Below, in pieces: positions 1-10,759 of a stretch of 20,133 nucleotides of DNA (within the stretch, counting starts at the first letter, position 1; each line of letters begins with the position of its first letter). The position numbers and the translations under genes are program-made. A model generated the notes under the pieces. That model did no database searches. It was not told where the DNA came from and saw only the letters and a program-made list of their open reading frames with translations. Source of the stretch: Conoideocrella luteorostrata (taxonomy: Eukaryota > Ascomycota > Sordariomycetes > Hypocreales > Clavicipitaceae); NCBI GenBank assembly GCA_032433595.1, contig JASWJB010000520.1:1-20133 (forward strand), in the 5' to 3' direction.

Positions 1-1279
1 TGAAAGTGACCAACGGGACGGACCAGCCCAAAGCGAAGGCCTGACAGGTGTTGACTGTCCCTCGGTTCTAAATGCCGCAATAAATCCGAGCATTAAAGCA
101 AAACAATCCCTTCCTCCAACAGAGAGCAGTCTTGCTTATACCAATAATACCGACTTCGATTTTCCTCTGGACCAAGGTGCTACTAAGATGAGCGCAAGAG
201 ACCAGCACAAAGTAAGCATCTGGTGGGGTGAGTGGTCATCTTCTGCTGGCCTAGGCCAATTAGGCGTTGAAACTTCCGACAACGGAGCCAATATGCCAGA
301 AACCGGAACCAAGGGCAACAATGCTTGTCTACTCAAAGGCAAGACGGCGGAAAATACTATTGTTGTCATAACCTTAATCAAGTAGGTTATTAACTTCGGA
401 AATGGAACAACAACAATGCCAGAGATTAGAACTAAGATCAAAGCGTTAGTGACTGGATATAACAACAAGGCAATATTAACGCAGTGCACTCAAAGTGACG
501 CTACGCGGTCATAGCCACCTCCTGCCGATCTAAACAGCCTTCTTTCTCAAGAGTTGCCAGAGGCAAATTATAACGATACTAATTGGGTTCATGTCAAAGA
601 TAAGAAACACACGATACATGCTTCTAGCGACTCTGAACAATCAGACTCTTTATCTGGATCGCTGTCACTTGCACAGATAGATTCTGGCTCTGAGTACAAT
701 CCTAACGACCCTAAAATATATAGAGAGCCCGCGGAAAGCATAGACTCTTATAGCATTAAAGTCTATTCTACTAATGTTTTCTTTCGCAAACCTGAAAATA
801 AGAGCAAGTCTAAGGATAAAGTAGAAAAGCTAACTACTCCTAGTGCTAAGACTTCCGCTAGAGTTTATTAAGGACTATTCGCAGCTTTGTTAAGCAAATC
901 GCCTAGTAGTAATAGCTTTTATAGAGTTAAAAAGCTTATAACTAGCATAGATACTTTTTTCCTCTAGGCTCTTCCTGCCTAAAATCTCCCAGGGGATGTT
1001 AAGGGCTAGGATTTTGTTAATGTCACTAAGACACCTTACAATAATAATGCTTCTAAGGCCGCGGAAAAGCAGATTGCACTTGGAGATGAACCTCAAGAAG
1101 GGGACCTGCAAGAGCAAGATGCGGGCGGTTCGTTTGGGGTTATGAACGAGAGTGATGTATATACAGGTCTTCTATCCTATGACGGTAATTCTGTTCCACA
1201 TAGCAATGCAGGGTCGCCAGTCCTTCCCATTCGAATGTCGGATTGCTTTGGTGGATCCGCAAATACATCCCATGAATAG
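1..1279 (+). pseudogene. Relic of an unidentified hydrophilic protein gene (open at window edge)
   Basis: Reading from base 2, one frame runs about 425 codons with six internal stops (383, 512, 869, 965, 980, 1007) before the stop at 1277. All are TAG or TAA and none is TGA, which fits CAG/CAA or TGG codons mutated by RIP. The stretches between stops are long (2-382, 515-868, 1010-1276) and have protein-like composition. The product is hydrophilic, with an Ser/Asp/Glu-rich segment near 620-700 (SDSEQSDSLSGSLSL) and a Lys-rich segment near 795-830. No known domain, signal peptide or membrane segment is recognised. The 5' end lies outside the window. The same frame continues with fewer stops than expected to about 2092, so the gene may be longer. 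It is less mutated than the relics to the right. The identity is unknown, and it could be a cellular gene or a transposon protein. Confidence 0.5.
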
Positions 1280-2220
1280 GTCCACGATAGCAGTTCGCAG
1301 CCACATAACCTCAAATAACTGGTCCTCTTAGTCGTCATGATGCTATATTCGGACAGGAAGGCAGGTCTTGCAGAGACTATTTTTGATATAACACCAATTA
1401 CTTTCTTTCTACACGGATAATTTTTAGTCTTTTTTTGCTCCTTCTCTCTTTTTTTCTTCTGTTTTAGGTTGGAGTCAAAAGACCCCACCCTAGTGGCAAG
1501 TCACGCGCTGCTTCCGTGGACAGTGAATAGTTTTAATGGCTATGCTTTGAGTCTTCTCAAGCGTCCTCTTATTTAATAGCACACATCTTCTGCACAACTA
1601 ATAGGGTCCACTGACATTGTTGGAGATGCACAACGAAAAGTAAATAGGTTGCTAATGGATTCCCAATGAACCTAATTCCGCAGAGTGATCGGGGCGAGAT
1701 TTGGTAATAACACAATCTTAATTAAAAGGCAATTCCACGAGAGATGCAACTATAGACGCGGGTACTAGATCATTAACAGCGCACGCATACATACTTCAGC
1801 AATAAACATATGGATGCATTTGATAATCGACGTCATGGATTACGTGCCGCACTCATTATGTACGTCTGGGCAGGATACTATGTTAGTTTTGCTGCGTATT
1901 ATTCAAGACTTGCTACGGAAGTAAGACAAAAGCGCCAGAAGTCTAGGGATTAGGCTCGTCACAAATCAACAAAACCTAGCAAGAATGCGACTAAGAAAGC
2001 AATTCATCGCGGGGCAAAAAGAGGGCGGCCAGAGAAAATCGTACGCCACAATGCATATGTCGAGAGCATTGTAGTGAGTAAGCGGTCTATTTAATAGTGA
2101 ATAAGTAGATACTAAATCTTGTGAGAGGGAAGCGAATAACCATAGACTAACGGTGTTGCTATTTTGTCTCGCGCTAGTGCGCCGTAAATACAGGCTACGC
2201 ACTATACTAGTAACCATTGC
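1280..2220. other. Possible continuation of the upstream relic; no intact gene
   Basis: Two + strand frames contain moderately long open stretches here. The frame of the upstream relic has stops at roughly 1316, 1419, 1571, 1667, 1769, 1919 and 2090, fewer than chance would give. A second frame starting at the ATG at 1810 reads to 1951 and on to about 2090, and contains a lysine-rich segment with KRGRPEKI near 2020-2043, resembling an AT-hook core. I cannot decide which frame was coding. A pyrimidine-rich run (about 1426-1462) ending in TTTTAG looks like a 3' splice site but cannot be confirmed. The opposite-strand open frames here are judged to be shadows. Confidence 0.3.
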
Positions 2221-2254
2221 TCTGTAATTTCCAGGGCCACAGACACCTTACGCG

Positions 2255-3258
2255 ACTGCTGTAGGTACTAGTAGCTAATACCTAAAACTATTATTAGCTG
2301 CTAGCTAGCTTATCACGGAATCGGAGTAGCCTACAAAATCAGGGCGTTAGCTACTAGTACCAGTAGGCTTAGAGATTAGTTAGTACCAGCAACCCTGCAA
2401 GCGCTACTGCAGAGCGCTAGAACCCTAACTGCTAGCACCCTGAAGGTTCTAGTAGCTACGGAGGGCAAGCTACTAGTACCTAAGCAGTTTTCGTTACTAG
2501 CAGCCGAAAATGCTAGTAGCCTAGTGCGCCTAGGTACTAGTCCCCTAATGGTTCTAGTAACCGCCTATTGCCTCATGCTAGTAACAAAAGCTAGTGGTAA
2601 TAGTCTAGTAGCGAATGCTAGTAACAATAGGCCTACCACCTACTAGATGCTAGTAACCCTTAAACCCTTAATGCTAGTCACTTCGGGATACTAATAACTA
2701 AATAGCTCTAGTTACTAGCACCTCTGCAGACACTACTTACTAGTACCTTAAGGTTACTAGGAACTATGCCCAAGAGGGTGCTAGTATCTAAGAGGTTCTA
2801 GTAACTGCCTAGGCCAAGGTGCTAGTAACTGCAGATACTAGTAGCGATCAACTAGCGTCTGCTAGTAACTGCTTAAAGTAGCCCAATAATCTGCTAGTAA
2901 CCCTCTATATAAGCTACTAGTCACCTGCGGTTAAATGCTAGGTGGAGTATTAGTTACTAGTCATAAGCTATGTAGCCGCTAATAGTAACCAGTAACCAAG
3001 ATAAATGCGGCCGCAATAGCCCACTCCAGCGGTTAGCAGTCACAACTGTGGAGAATGTACGCTGTTGCCTAGTTACTAGCACCATAACGTGCTATACCTA
3101 CAGATACCAGTAGCCGCCCATCTAGAGCTAATCACACATAGCGGGCGTGTGAGGACTGCCGTTGCCCGCTATAACTTGTGGATTAGTGGTAACTCTAGGG
3201 CTAAGTCTTAGTTCCCCATGGAACTACATAGGCCAGCGGCAAGTGACTAGTAGCCTCT
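2255..3258. repeat. CTAG-dense degenerate short-repeat block
   Basis: About 40 CTAG tetramers occur within 1 kb, where about four are expected by chance. They sit in recurring words such as gctagtaac, ctagtagc, gttactag and tactagtacc, so the motif appears in both orientations and often forms the ACTAGT palindrome. Spacing is irregular (roughly 10-60 bp), so this is not a simple tandem array. A few unmutated relatives (taccagtagc near 3112) suggest the ancestral word was CCAG/CTGG-rich and was converted to CTAG by CpA-to-TpA change on both strands. No reading frame is convincing. Confidence 0.65.
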
Positions 3259-5099
3259 GTCGTTTTGGTCTCATGCAGCAGAAAACGATTTTCAGTCCCT
3301 TGCAAGAGCAATTGAAATTAAATGTTAATAAAGACAAGCATTAGAATGTTGTCGGATTAAGCGGATTAGAGATAGGATTCAAGCCTTAATAATGATGATG
3401 ATAATAAGGATAATAATATTAGGTTTAAATTATATCTCTTTCATCCCCTCCAAAATACACCAATTTATACCCCTCACGAAACGTGGCTTTTCCTTCGTAG
3501 TGTATCTGCCTAAGGCATTTTAAACAGCGTCTCCAGCCTCCTTAATTTCTAGTTATATCTCCACTAATAAGCAAACAGGCTAGTCCACACGGGGTTTCTG
3601 GTTTAGCTCCCAACGCACACCAAGTTCAATGCCCCCCACTAACGGTAACTACATAAACATCCATAGGAAGTTATCTAGCAATGAAAAAGCTGTCGTTTCC
3701 CCCACGCACTCGACATTTCTATTGTCCAAATTTGCGGAGGAGGCTTATACTCTAGGCAAGTTTAGTTTTATATCTGCAAAGTTCGGATAAGGTTAAACAG
3801 CAACTATGTGCGTAGCAGTTTAGTGCTATATTAATTCAATCTTAATGTATCAACGATCACAGAGGTGCACACTTTCTCGCAGCCTACTGCTTAATATCAC
3901 AAGGGTGGAAAGTAAATAAACACTATTTATATTACATTACATATGATTTTTTTTTTTTTGGGTTTTAAGGAAGAGCTAGAGATATAATCTATATACATAA
4001 ATCTAATTAGTACATTATTATAGTGCAAGAAACTTAGATAGGAAACACCGCGGTATTGCCTAAAGTTAAATGGCATACGCAAATAGCTTCGTGAGCAATA
4101 TATTCCAAAAATCTAACCCTAACTAAGAAATCTTTTCTATATAGCTAATATTAGGGGCAAATTTAGTATTTAGGCGTAAGATATATATATCTTCGTTTTA
4201 GCCTAATTAGAATATATAAATAGCAGGAATATTAATCCTCTAAAAAAGACAGACTAACGTTTAGCCTATTGCATATAAAGATAAACGTTATTTCAGGAAA
4301 CTCGCCCCCCTATAGCACTAATGTATATATCTAGGAGAATAGCTAAGAGGTTTTTGCCTAGGTTACCTAGAAGCTATTTAATACGTCTGCGATTTATAAG
4401 GATCTGTTCCGCGGAGGCTAGAACTCTTGCCAATTACTAATAAGTAAGTTAGTGCTGCTAGTAGAGCATAGCTTTATTCTTAATTATATTATTTAACATA
4501 AGGAGGGCATTTTCGACGTTAGGTATGGTTATAACTACTAGCAGTGCTATATCTAACACTATTATTAACTAGAATTTATAAATTTCCTTGAATTAAGTTT
4601 AAAAATCTAGCTATACATTTTTACGTATTAGTAGTTACAGCAGAGACATTTGCTTAGCAGTTAACCCATCCGGATTAAGTGTAACGCTAGAATTACTTGC
4701 TTAAGTAATTATGTAGGACTTTATATTAATATATGTGTTTAACTTCTAACTATAGATAAATAACAATAAGCAGTATTTATGACTATGGCTAGATAATTGC
4801 CACTTTTTTTTTAAACGTATTTTAGCTAAGCGGTATTAAATTTAACGCAGGATCCTTTATTTAAGAGCATTAAATTTAATCATAAATCTAATGTTGCCCT
4901 AGCGGCGGAAAACTTATCTAACCGCCGTCACGTGACATACTTCAATAAACCCCCCTGAGAATAGAGATGCCCCTCGAAGCCTTAAGAGACTCTTAGAGCT
5001 TTTGCCTATGCTTTTTGTCTTTACATAATGCAATAAAATAATAGTGGATATAGTTTCGTGGAATTAGTGCGACAAATGCAAATTATTAACGTTAATAAA
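3259..5099. other. AT-rich, TpA-rich stretch without recognisable gene
   Basis: I see no intact coding region, RNA gene or known mobile element here. There is a short AAT/GAT trinucleotide run (about 3387-3420), a poly-T run (about 3948-3959), and a less AT-rich segment at about 3440-3740. From 4321 a + strand frame reads with only TAA/TAG stops for some 130 codons, but the stops are dense and I do not call it. Overall composition suggests RIP-mutated repeat DNA. Confidence 0.5.
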
Positions 5100-5274
5100 C
5101 ACGCTAATTTACGCAGATAGGCACGCTAATTTACGCTAATAAACACGCTAATTTAAGCCGACAAACACGCTGATTTGCACTAATAGGCACGCTAATTTAA
5201 GCCAATAAACACGCTGATTTACGCTGATAGGCACGCTAATTTAAGCCAACCAACACGCTAATCCACGCTAACGG
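5100..5274. repeat. 22-bp minisatellite, eight copies
   Basis: Eight consecutive units begin with cacgctaattt or cacgctgattt at 5100, 5122, 5144, 5166, 5188, 5210, 5232 and 5254. Seven units are exactly 22 bp and the last is slightly short. Two variants alternate, one with aagcc in the second half (units 3, 5, 7) and one ending in atagg (units 4, 6), giving a partial 44-bp higher-order period. This implies that part of the array grew by dimer duplication. The 22-bp period is not a multiple of three and no coding role is apparent. Confidence 0.9.
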
Positions 5275-5779
5275 TAAGAGGTCAAGGAGCTAATTAGACC
5301 TGGTGTTAATGGGAGATTCTTTCTAATCTTGTTAACGAATGCTACTAGCCAACGAAAGTGCAGTTTAGTGTTCGTCTAGTTGCCTAAATAGCGGTACTCA
5401 TAGCTACTATAATGATTAATAAGCCAGGCATGGTTTCTTATCTTTATAGACTGTCAAATAGAAGGGTTCATAGCAGATATTTCTTTGTATAACGCCGCGT
5501 AGGGTACTGTGTAGCACCATGAGCTCTGTGTAGTGCCATAGGACTAACGGTAATATATTCCTAAGAATAGGATTATAAACCTCAATAGTGATAGACTCGC
5601 ATCTCTAACTAGAGCTTTTTATTCTTACGCGGCATCTAATGTGTAATTAGACAGCAGCAGTCATATATCTAAACACAGTGCTTTAGAGTGGATAGAAGAC
5701 ATCTCTCCCTACCCGCATAATAAACAACATCTCATTAGCGCAAGTAAAAGAAGAGTATAGGGAAAAGGGAAAGACCGTA
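5275..5779. other. Intergenic, no gene seen
   Basis: This AT-rich spacer lies between two minisatellites. A short near-duplicate (gtgtagcaccat and gtgtagtgccat around 5510-5540) is present, and nothing else is recognised. Confidence 0.4.
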
Positions 5780-6600
5780 GCCAAGTGAAAGAAAGACCTA
5801 GCGTGGCCAAAGAGAAACGTAGGGAAAGGCCCACGGCTAAAGTGGATAAGCCAAAGAGAGGATAAGGATAAGGATAAAGGGAAAGACCCGCAGCCAGATG
5901 GATGAGCCAAAGAGAGAATGGGGATAAGGATGAAGGGAAAGACCCGTAGCCACATAGATGAGCCAGAGAGGATAAGGATAAGGATAAAGGGAAAGACCCG
6001 CAGCCAGATGGATGAGCCAAAGAGAGGATGAGGATGAGGATGGAGAAAGACCCATAACCCAAATGGATGAGCCAAAGAGAGGATAAGGATAAGGATAAAG
6101 GGAAAGACCCGTAGCCAGATAGATAAGCCACAGAGAGGATGGGGATGAGGATAAAGGGAAAGACCTGTAGCTAGATAGATGAGCCAAAGAGAGGATAGGG
6201 ATGCAGGGAAAGACCCGCCGCGAAAGGGGACAGCGAAAGGGGACAGCGAAAGGGGGCAGCGAAAGGGGACAGCGAAAGGGGACAGCGAAAGGGGGGCAGC
6301 GAAAGGGAACAGCGAAAGGGGGCAGCGAAAGGAGAAGATGAGGATGTAACCGCTACAGCCAAGGATCCGTAATTCAAATGGATAAGCCAAACAGAGGATG
6401 AGAATGAAGATAAGGATGGAGCAAGACCCGCAGCCAAAATGGATAAGCCAATGAGAGGATAAGGATGCAGGGAAATCCCGCAACCGAAGTGGAGCAGCCA
6501 AAGTGAATAAACCAAAGAGAAGATAAGGTGTAGGGAAAGACCACAAGACTCGTACCCAAAGTGGGTAAGGACGTAGGGGAAGGCCGTAGCCAAGTGGATA
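5780..6600. repeat. ~56-bp GGATAA-containing minisatellite
   Basis: About ten copies of a unit built on agccaaagagagg, then ggataaggataagg, then aaagggaaagacccg, then cagccagatggat. The agcc landmark recurs at 5849, 5905, 5961, 6015, 6070, 6126 and 6182, with spacings of 54-56 bp. More diverged copies follow at 6385, 6446 and about 6496. Within each unit GGATAA is itself repeated two or three times. The - strand is open in all three frames across much of the array (up to 287 codons, 5683-6546), giving Leu/Ser/Phe/Tyr/Pro-rich translations. Because 56 is not a multiple of three, successive units fall in different frames, so these open frames are treated as by-products of the repeat. CpA dinucleotides are well preserved, unlike the surroundings. 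Confidence 0.9.
6220..6337. repeat. 13-bp minisatellite nested in the 56-bp array
   Basis: Nine head-to-tail copies of gcgaaaggggaca or close variants start at 6220, 6233, 6246, 6259, 6272, 6285 (14 bp), 6299, 6312 and 6325. The block sits inside the 56-bp array and replaces about two of its units. It is purine-rich on the + strand, with G runs of three to six per unit. Confidence 0.92.
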
Positions 6601-7149
6601 AGTTAGTTAAACAGCGGCTGTTAGAGCGAGTGACTAGAGATCTTATAAAGCTTTTAAAGATTCATTCTTATAGTACTACCCTGCCTAAATTTGGGGTTTT
6701 CTGGATAAGATTTATATCTTAAGTTAAGAATATAAAGAACTATATAAACAGAAATATTCTCTATCTAAAGTTAACTCTAATAGCCACAATTATTTTCGTT
6801 AATAATGTTACTTACTTAGCAGAGACATCCACCAACATAATTAGATCATTAACATAAGTAAAGCGCTAGTATAAGTGGAAAGCATCCGCCACCGTGATTA
6901 GAGAGAGACTTCCAGGCGCAATATTCTTACTCTCTTATCCATAAGAGTCTAAGCCCTGTTACTTTAGTGTGAGAAAGTCAGCGGCTACAATAGTCTATTC
7001 AAATGCAGAGAAGGCCACGCGCGGCAGGGTCCTACATCTGCAGCAAGGTCTTCCCCAATAAAGGTCCTTGCAGCAAGGTCCCCCCTCTACAGAGAAGCCT
7101 GACCACGGCGGGGTCCTTCCGTAGTAATATCCCACTGTAGCAAAGTCCT
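6601..7149. other. Intergenic, no gene seen
   Basis: AT-rich to about 6900, then more GC-rich. Two copies of gcagcaaggtc (about 7041 and 7070) suggest an old small duplication leading into the next minisatellite. No gene or RNA is recognised. Confidence 0.4.
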
Positions 7150-7713
7150 GCCGCAGAGAAGCCCCATCCACAGAGAAGCATTCGCAGAAAAGCCTATCCG
7201 CAGAAAAGCCTATTCACAGAGCTATTATCCCATCCACAGAGCTGCCCAGCCCATCCACAGAGCTGCCTATCCTATACACAGAGCTGCCTATCCCATCTAC
7301 AGAGCTACCTATCCTATCTACAGAGCTGCCCAGCCCATCTACAGAGCTGCCCATCCCACCCACAGAGCTGCCCATCCTATCCACAGAGCATCCACAGAGC
7401 TGCCCATCCCATACACAGAGCTGCCTATCCCATCTACAGAGCTACCCATCCCATCTACAGAGCTGCCCAGCCCATCCACAGAGCTGCCCATCCCACCCAC
7501 AGAGCTGCCCATCCCACCCACAGAGCTGCCTATCCCATCCACAGAGCATCCACAGAGCTGCCCATCCACAGAAACCGCCCATCCACAGAAACCGCTAATC
7601 CACAGAGACCACCCATCCGCAGAGACCGCCTATCCACAGAGAAGCCCCCATCAATAGAGGACCCCCTATCCATACCGCAGAGAGGTTTTACCGCAGAGTC
7701 GTCCATCCACAGA
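7150..7713. repeat. 21-bp minisatellite (cacagagctgcccatccc type)
   Basis: The core (about 7214-7577) has some 16-18 units of acagagctgcccatcccatcc with variable third and last positions. Diverged flanks (cagagaagcc, cagaaaccgcc, cagagaccgcc) extend to both sides. A truncated 11-bp unit (acagagcatcc) occurs twice, at about 7384 and 7545, each followed by the same units, so a block of several units was duplicated as a whole. The period is a multiple of three, which keeps a - strand frame open (7339-7569) encoding a Gly-Met-Gly-Ser-Ser-Val-Asp heptad. I regard that as a by-product of the repeat, since no coding context surrounds it. CpA is abundant despite the RIP-like surroundings. Confidence 0.9.
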
Positions 7714-7860
7714 AAAGTCCAAACAGTAACGTCCCAAAAAAAGCTCTACACATAAGCGTTCTTTGATAATAGTCCTAGAAATAACAAAATCTAGGTTATT
7801 AATCATTATAGTAGCCATTATTACTATTTCATAGGCAATATAACCACTAAGCTATAGTAT

Positions 7861-9360
7861 CCATTAGCGCGTAAGTCCCCGTAAATAGAAGGCAGCATTT
7901 AGCGCATTAATAAGCGTAAATAGAAGGCTTCTAGCACATACCTACAACAGTAGCCACCGCTATCTATCCAGCAGTTATGTGTAAAACCTCTGTAATATAA
8001 TAAATCATAAGAAGCAGACACCTTTGTAAAGCCGTTAAAAGCCATCGAGCCTATTAGAGGAACGTTCCGGCTGCTTCTTAGTAACTATTATCACTTATAT
8101 AACAACTATTAGTTAAGCTTCTCCATAAGTCAGGTTAGTAAATAGTGGTTTAAATTAAATACCTATACACAGAAAAGCAAAGGTCTAATTTTAATATCGC
8201 TATCCTAAATAGACCGCGTCCCAATAGTTATTAATTATACACTAACTATACTTATAAGTATTATCACCCATTATTCCCTTAGATAACTATTAGGTAAGCG
8301 TGTAACCATAGAAGCCTAAACCACTATTATAATAGATAATTTAAGCATTATGCCTATTTTAACTAGCTTAACAGCGGAACAAAGTTCCCTGCTATTTCCA
8401 CTAGTCCAAAAAAATACATAGTTAGACTTTAAAAACAATTTCAAGTAAATACTTGATTTCTAGTTAAATCTTATACTTAATACATCGCTATTAAGCAAAG
8501 CTATATCCATAAGTAACCTTAAGAAGGTATTCTTAATATTAAACAATTTAATTATAGATAAAACTTCACCCTATTAGCAGCGCTAACTTACCTATAATTA
8601 ACTAGCAATAGTAGTAGCATTAACTAAACAGACTCCCAGAAAACACTAGCAAATTAAAGTCTAGGGCAGACTAAGCCCTAGACTCACCACTATTATTATT
8701 AATGCTTATGTTAGGGCACTAAAGGGATAAATCTCCCGAAACAATATCTGTCTTTGTATACAATAGGCTAAACACTAATTAAGTCTTTTTAGTAAAGACT
8801 TATTTTTGCTTTTTACGTACTCTAAATAAGCTAAGGCAAAGACATATATATTATATATTTTAAATAACAGAATTATCCTAACATTAGCTATATAGGAAAG
8901 ATTTCTCTATTATAATTAACTTCTTAGAGTATATATCTCACAAAGCTAGTCAAGCGTGTTATCTAGCTTTAGGTAACAGCGCAGTGTTTCCTATATAAGT
9001 TTCTTATACTATAAGAGTATACTAATTAAAACCTTAGTTTAAATAAATAATCTTATCCCTCTTTCCTAAGATCACAAAGGACACAAAGAAACCATATATA
9101 ATATAGCATTTAATTAAGCTCACAGCATTAACGCTATTAAATTGCCTTTACTAGCTCCACTCTAAACGTAAACACTGCCTACCTACCTTTCTTTTAGCAA
9201 GCCTTATGCAAGTATATGCCTCTATAATTATTAAGACATTAAGATTAAATCAATAGAGCACTAACGTATGTATTTCACATATAATAATAATACTATATCT
9301 TAATGGTCTTAGTAAGTAATTTATATTCTAGAGCTAAGGTATAAAGAACAGAAAGTTAAA
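7861..9360 (+). pseudogene. Heavily RIP-degraded relic gene, unidentified
   Basis: In the frame starting at 7861 the + strand reads about 500 codons interrupted by roughly 30 stops, all TAA or TAG and none TGA. This is the pattern of lost CAA/CAG/TGG codons. The stretches between stops look like protein: LTAEQSSLLFPLVQKNT (about 8377-8427), LTKQTPRKH (8620-8646) and LSPRLTTIIINAYVRALKG (8671-8727). Basic, acidic and hydroxylated residues are normally distributed. If the stops are read as unknown residues the segment runs through to about 9360 without a frameshift. I do not recognise the family. The reverse strand was considered for a Copia RNase H and rejected. Given its place beside DUF3435 and NLR relics it may be another cargo gene, but this is inference. 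Confidence 0.4.
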
Positions 9361-9779
9361 TTATATAACTGCGTTACTATTTAAAGCTTTTAGTAAGTAT
9401 TTATTTTTAGTAACCGCTAAGGCAAATAGAATTAAAGCAGTAGGCCCTGTGATATCTAGCTATTATAGCGTTTGCATTTAGCGCATTAATTATATTATTA
9501 TTTTCCTAACTTATCACGCAAAGCTACAGAGCATTTCTAAGGTTTCCTATAGCTTAATCCGTATTTTAGGCGCTCTTATTATATACACAATCTTATATTT
9601 AAGCAGAAGGGTTAGCGCGTAGCTATAGTGCGGAGTAGCCTTTGCGAAAGCGGCGTTGGTTTAGGAAGTCTCTAACTTGTTTATTTATATAACCACTGTG
9701 CCTAATCTTTTTTTTTGTCCTTTCTATCTAATTTAGCTGTGACACTTAGTAACTAATTCTTTTGCTACTTGTTTTTTGT

Positions 9780-10020
9780 GTGCTATTGCTAATTTAAAAG
9801 CGGTCTATTTTAGCTACAACAGTGGTAGGCTATATTAAATTTAGCTACTATCTGTTAAGCTAGGCTACGTTTGCTCTGTTCTTACTTAAGCAGCGTTGCG
9901 CTTAGCTGCGCTTTATTTTAGCTGCTAGTTAATTGAACTGCGCTGGCACTGTTTGAAATTTAATAGTGGTCCGCTTGGCTGCGCTTCATTTGGCTACTCT
10001 TCCTCCACTGGCACGCGCTC
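9780..10020. repeat. Degenerate imperfect repeat
   Basis: The word gctt(a/g)gctgcgctt(t/c)attt followed by (a/g)gct(g/a)ct appears near 9900 and again near 9973. Both copies are followed at similar distance by ctggcac. Weaker relatives (tctattttagctac, ttaaatttagctac) occur at about 9806 and 9838. The copies look like a short tandem duplication blurred by CpA-to-TpA change; the right-hand copy keeps more CA/TG. Confidence 0.5.
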
Positions 10021-10759
10021 CATCTGAATGCTTCAAGAGTAAGAATTTGACGTATTTACTCTTTGTGCTCACCTTAAGCAACATTAAACTATAATTTTGT
10101 CGCTTCACGCTTGCCAGTACGAATTTTGGCAAGTACAATGTAGCACTTTTAGTGACCTGGGAATAGACACTAAAAGCTTACGGGTTACTCCGCATCACTA
10201 TACTGTGGCTTAAATTTATCCGCACAGGCACTGAACCAAGCAAGCGTGCCCGTCTAAGAGATTTGTTAACGTTGAAGCAATAGCGAAGTTTGTCGCGGTA
10301 GATTCACTTGTGTTGCGGATCCGCAATAAAGTACTTGGAGTGTAAGCTACATCGCCCATCCAGATCGCGTTCGCTAGCAACGCGCTTCTTAGTACGCTTA
10401 GACTAGGAACGCGTTAGTCGCGCTGTACCTAATAGCCACGCAGCCAAAAAATAGATGCAGCGATAACAACACTCGCACTACCGAAATTCAATCGCATCAC
10501 AGCTCTCCACTGTCATGGTGAATCTCAAGCTATGCGACGGCGTGCGATCTGTATGCAATTAGCTTAATCAGCTGCTAGCGGGATAGCTGGTTCCTTCTCT
10601 AATTATCCACGCAGGCAGCGTCTCTATTGACGCTAACGACAAGCTCTATTAGTAAGTGTTATCTATGCAACCGGGTGCAGCTGGACCTAAACGGGCGAGC
10701 GAGAAGTAATCAGGCATCTTTCGAGCTATATAATATCTCACATCACTAGCTTTTAGACC

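Noticed and set aside
1810..2093. AT-hook protein in a second + strand frame (KRGRPEKI)
   Set aside because: The motif is short, the frame has a stop at 1951, and a competing frame is equally open; kept only as a note.
5683..6593. Long - strand open frames (up to 287 codons) with Leu/Ser/Pro/Tyr-rich product
   Set aside because: They overlap each other in all three - strand frames and lie in a 56-bp tandem array that shifts frame each unit; the openness follows from the repeat sequence, not from coding selection.
7339..7569. - strand frame encoding Gly-Met-Gly-Ser-Ser-Val-Asp heptads
   Set aside because: The 21-bp period keeps any stop-free frame open automatically; there is no credible start context, flanking domain or other coding sign.
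5100..7713. CRISPR array
   Set aside because: The repeats are contiguous, with no unique spacers of constant length, and the genome is eukaryotic.
8041..8340. Possible Copia-type RNase H on the - strand
   Set aside because: A few residues could be aligned (a YxDA-like and a GEA-like stretch), but spacing and the core SxGYVF-type motif are missing; the + strand frame is more protein-like.
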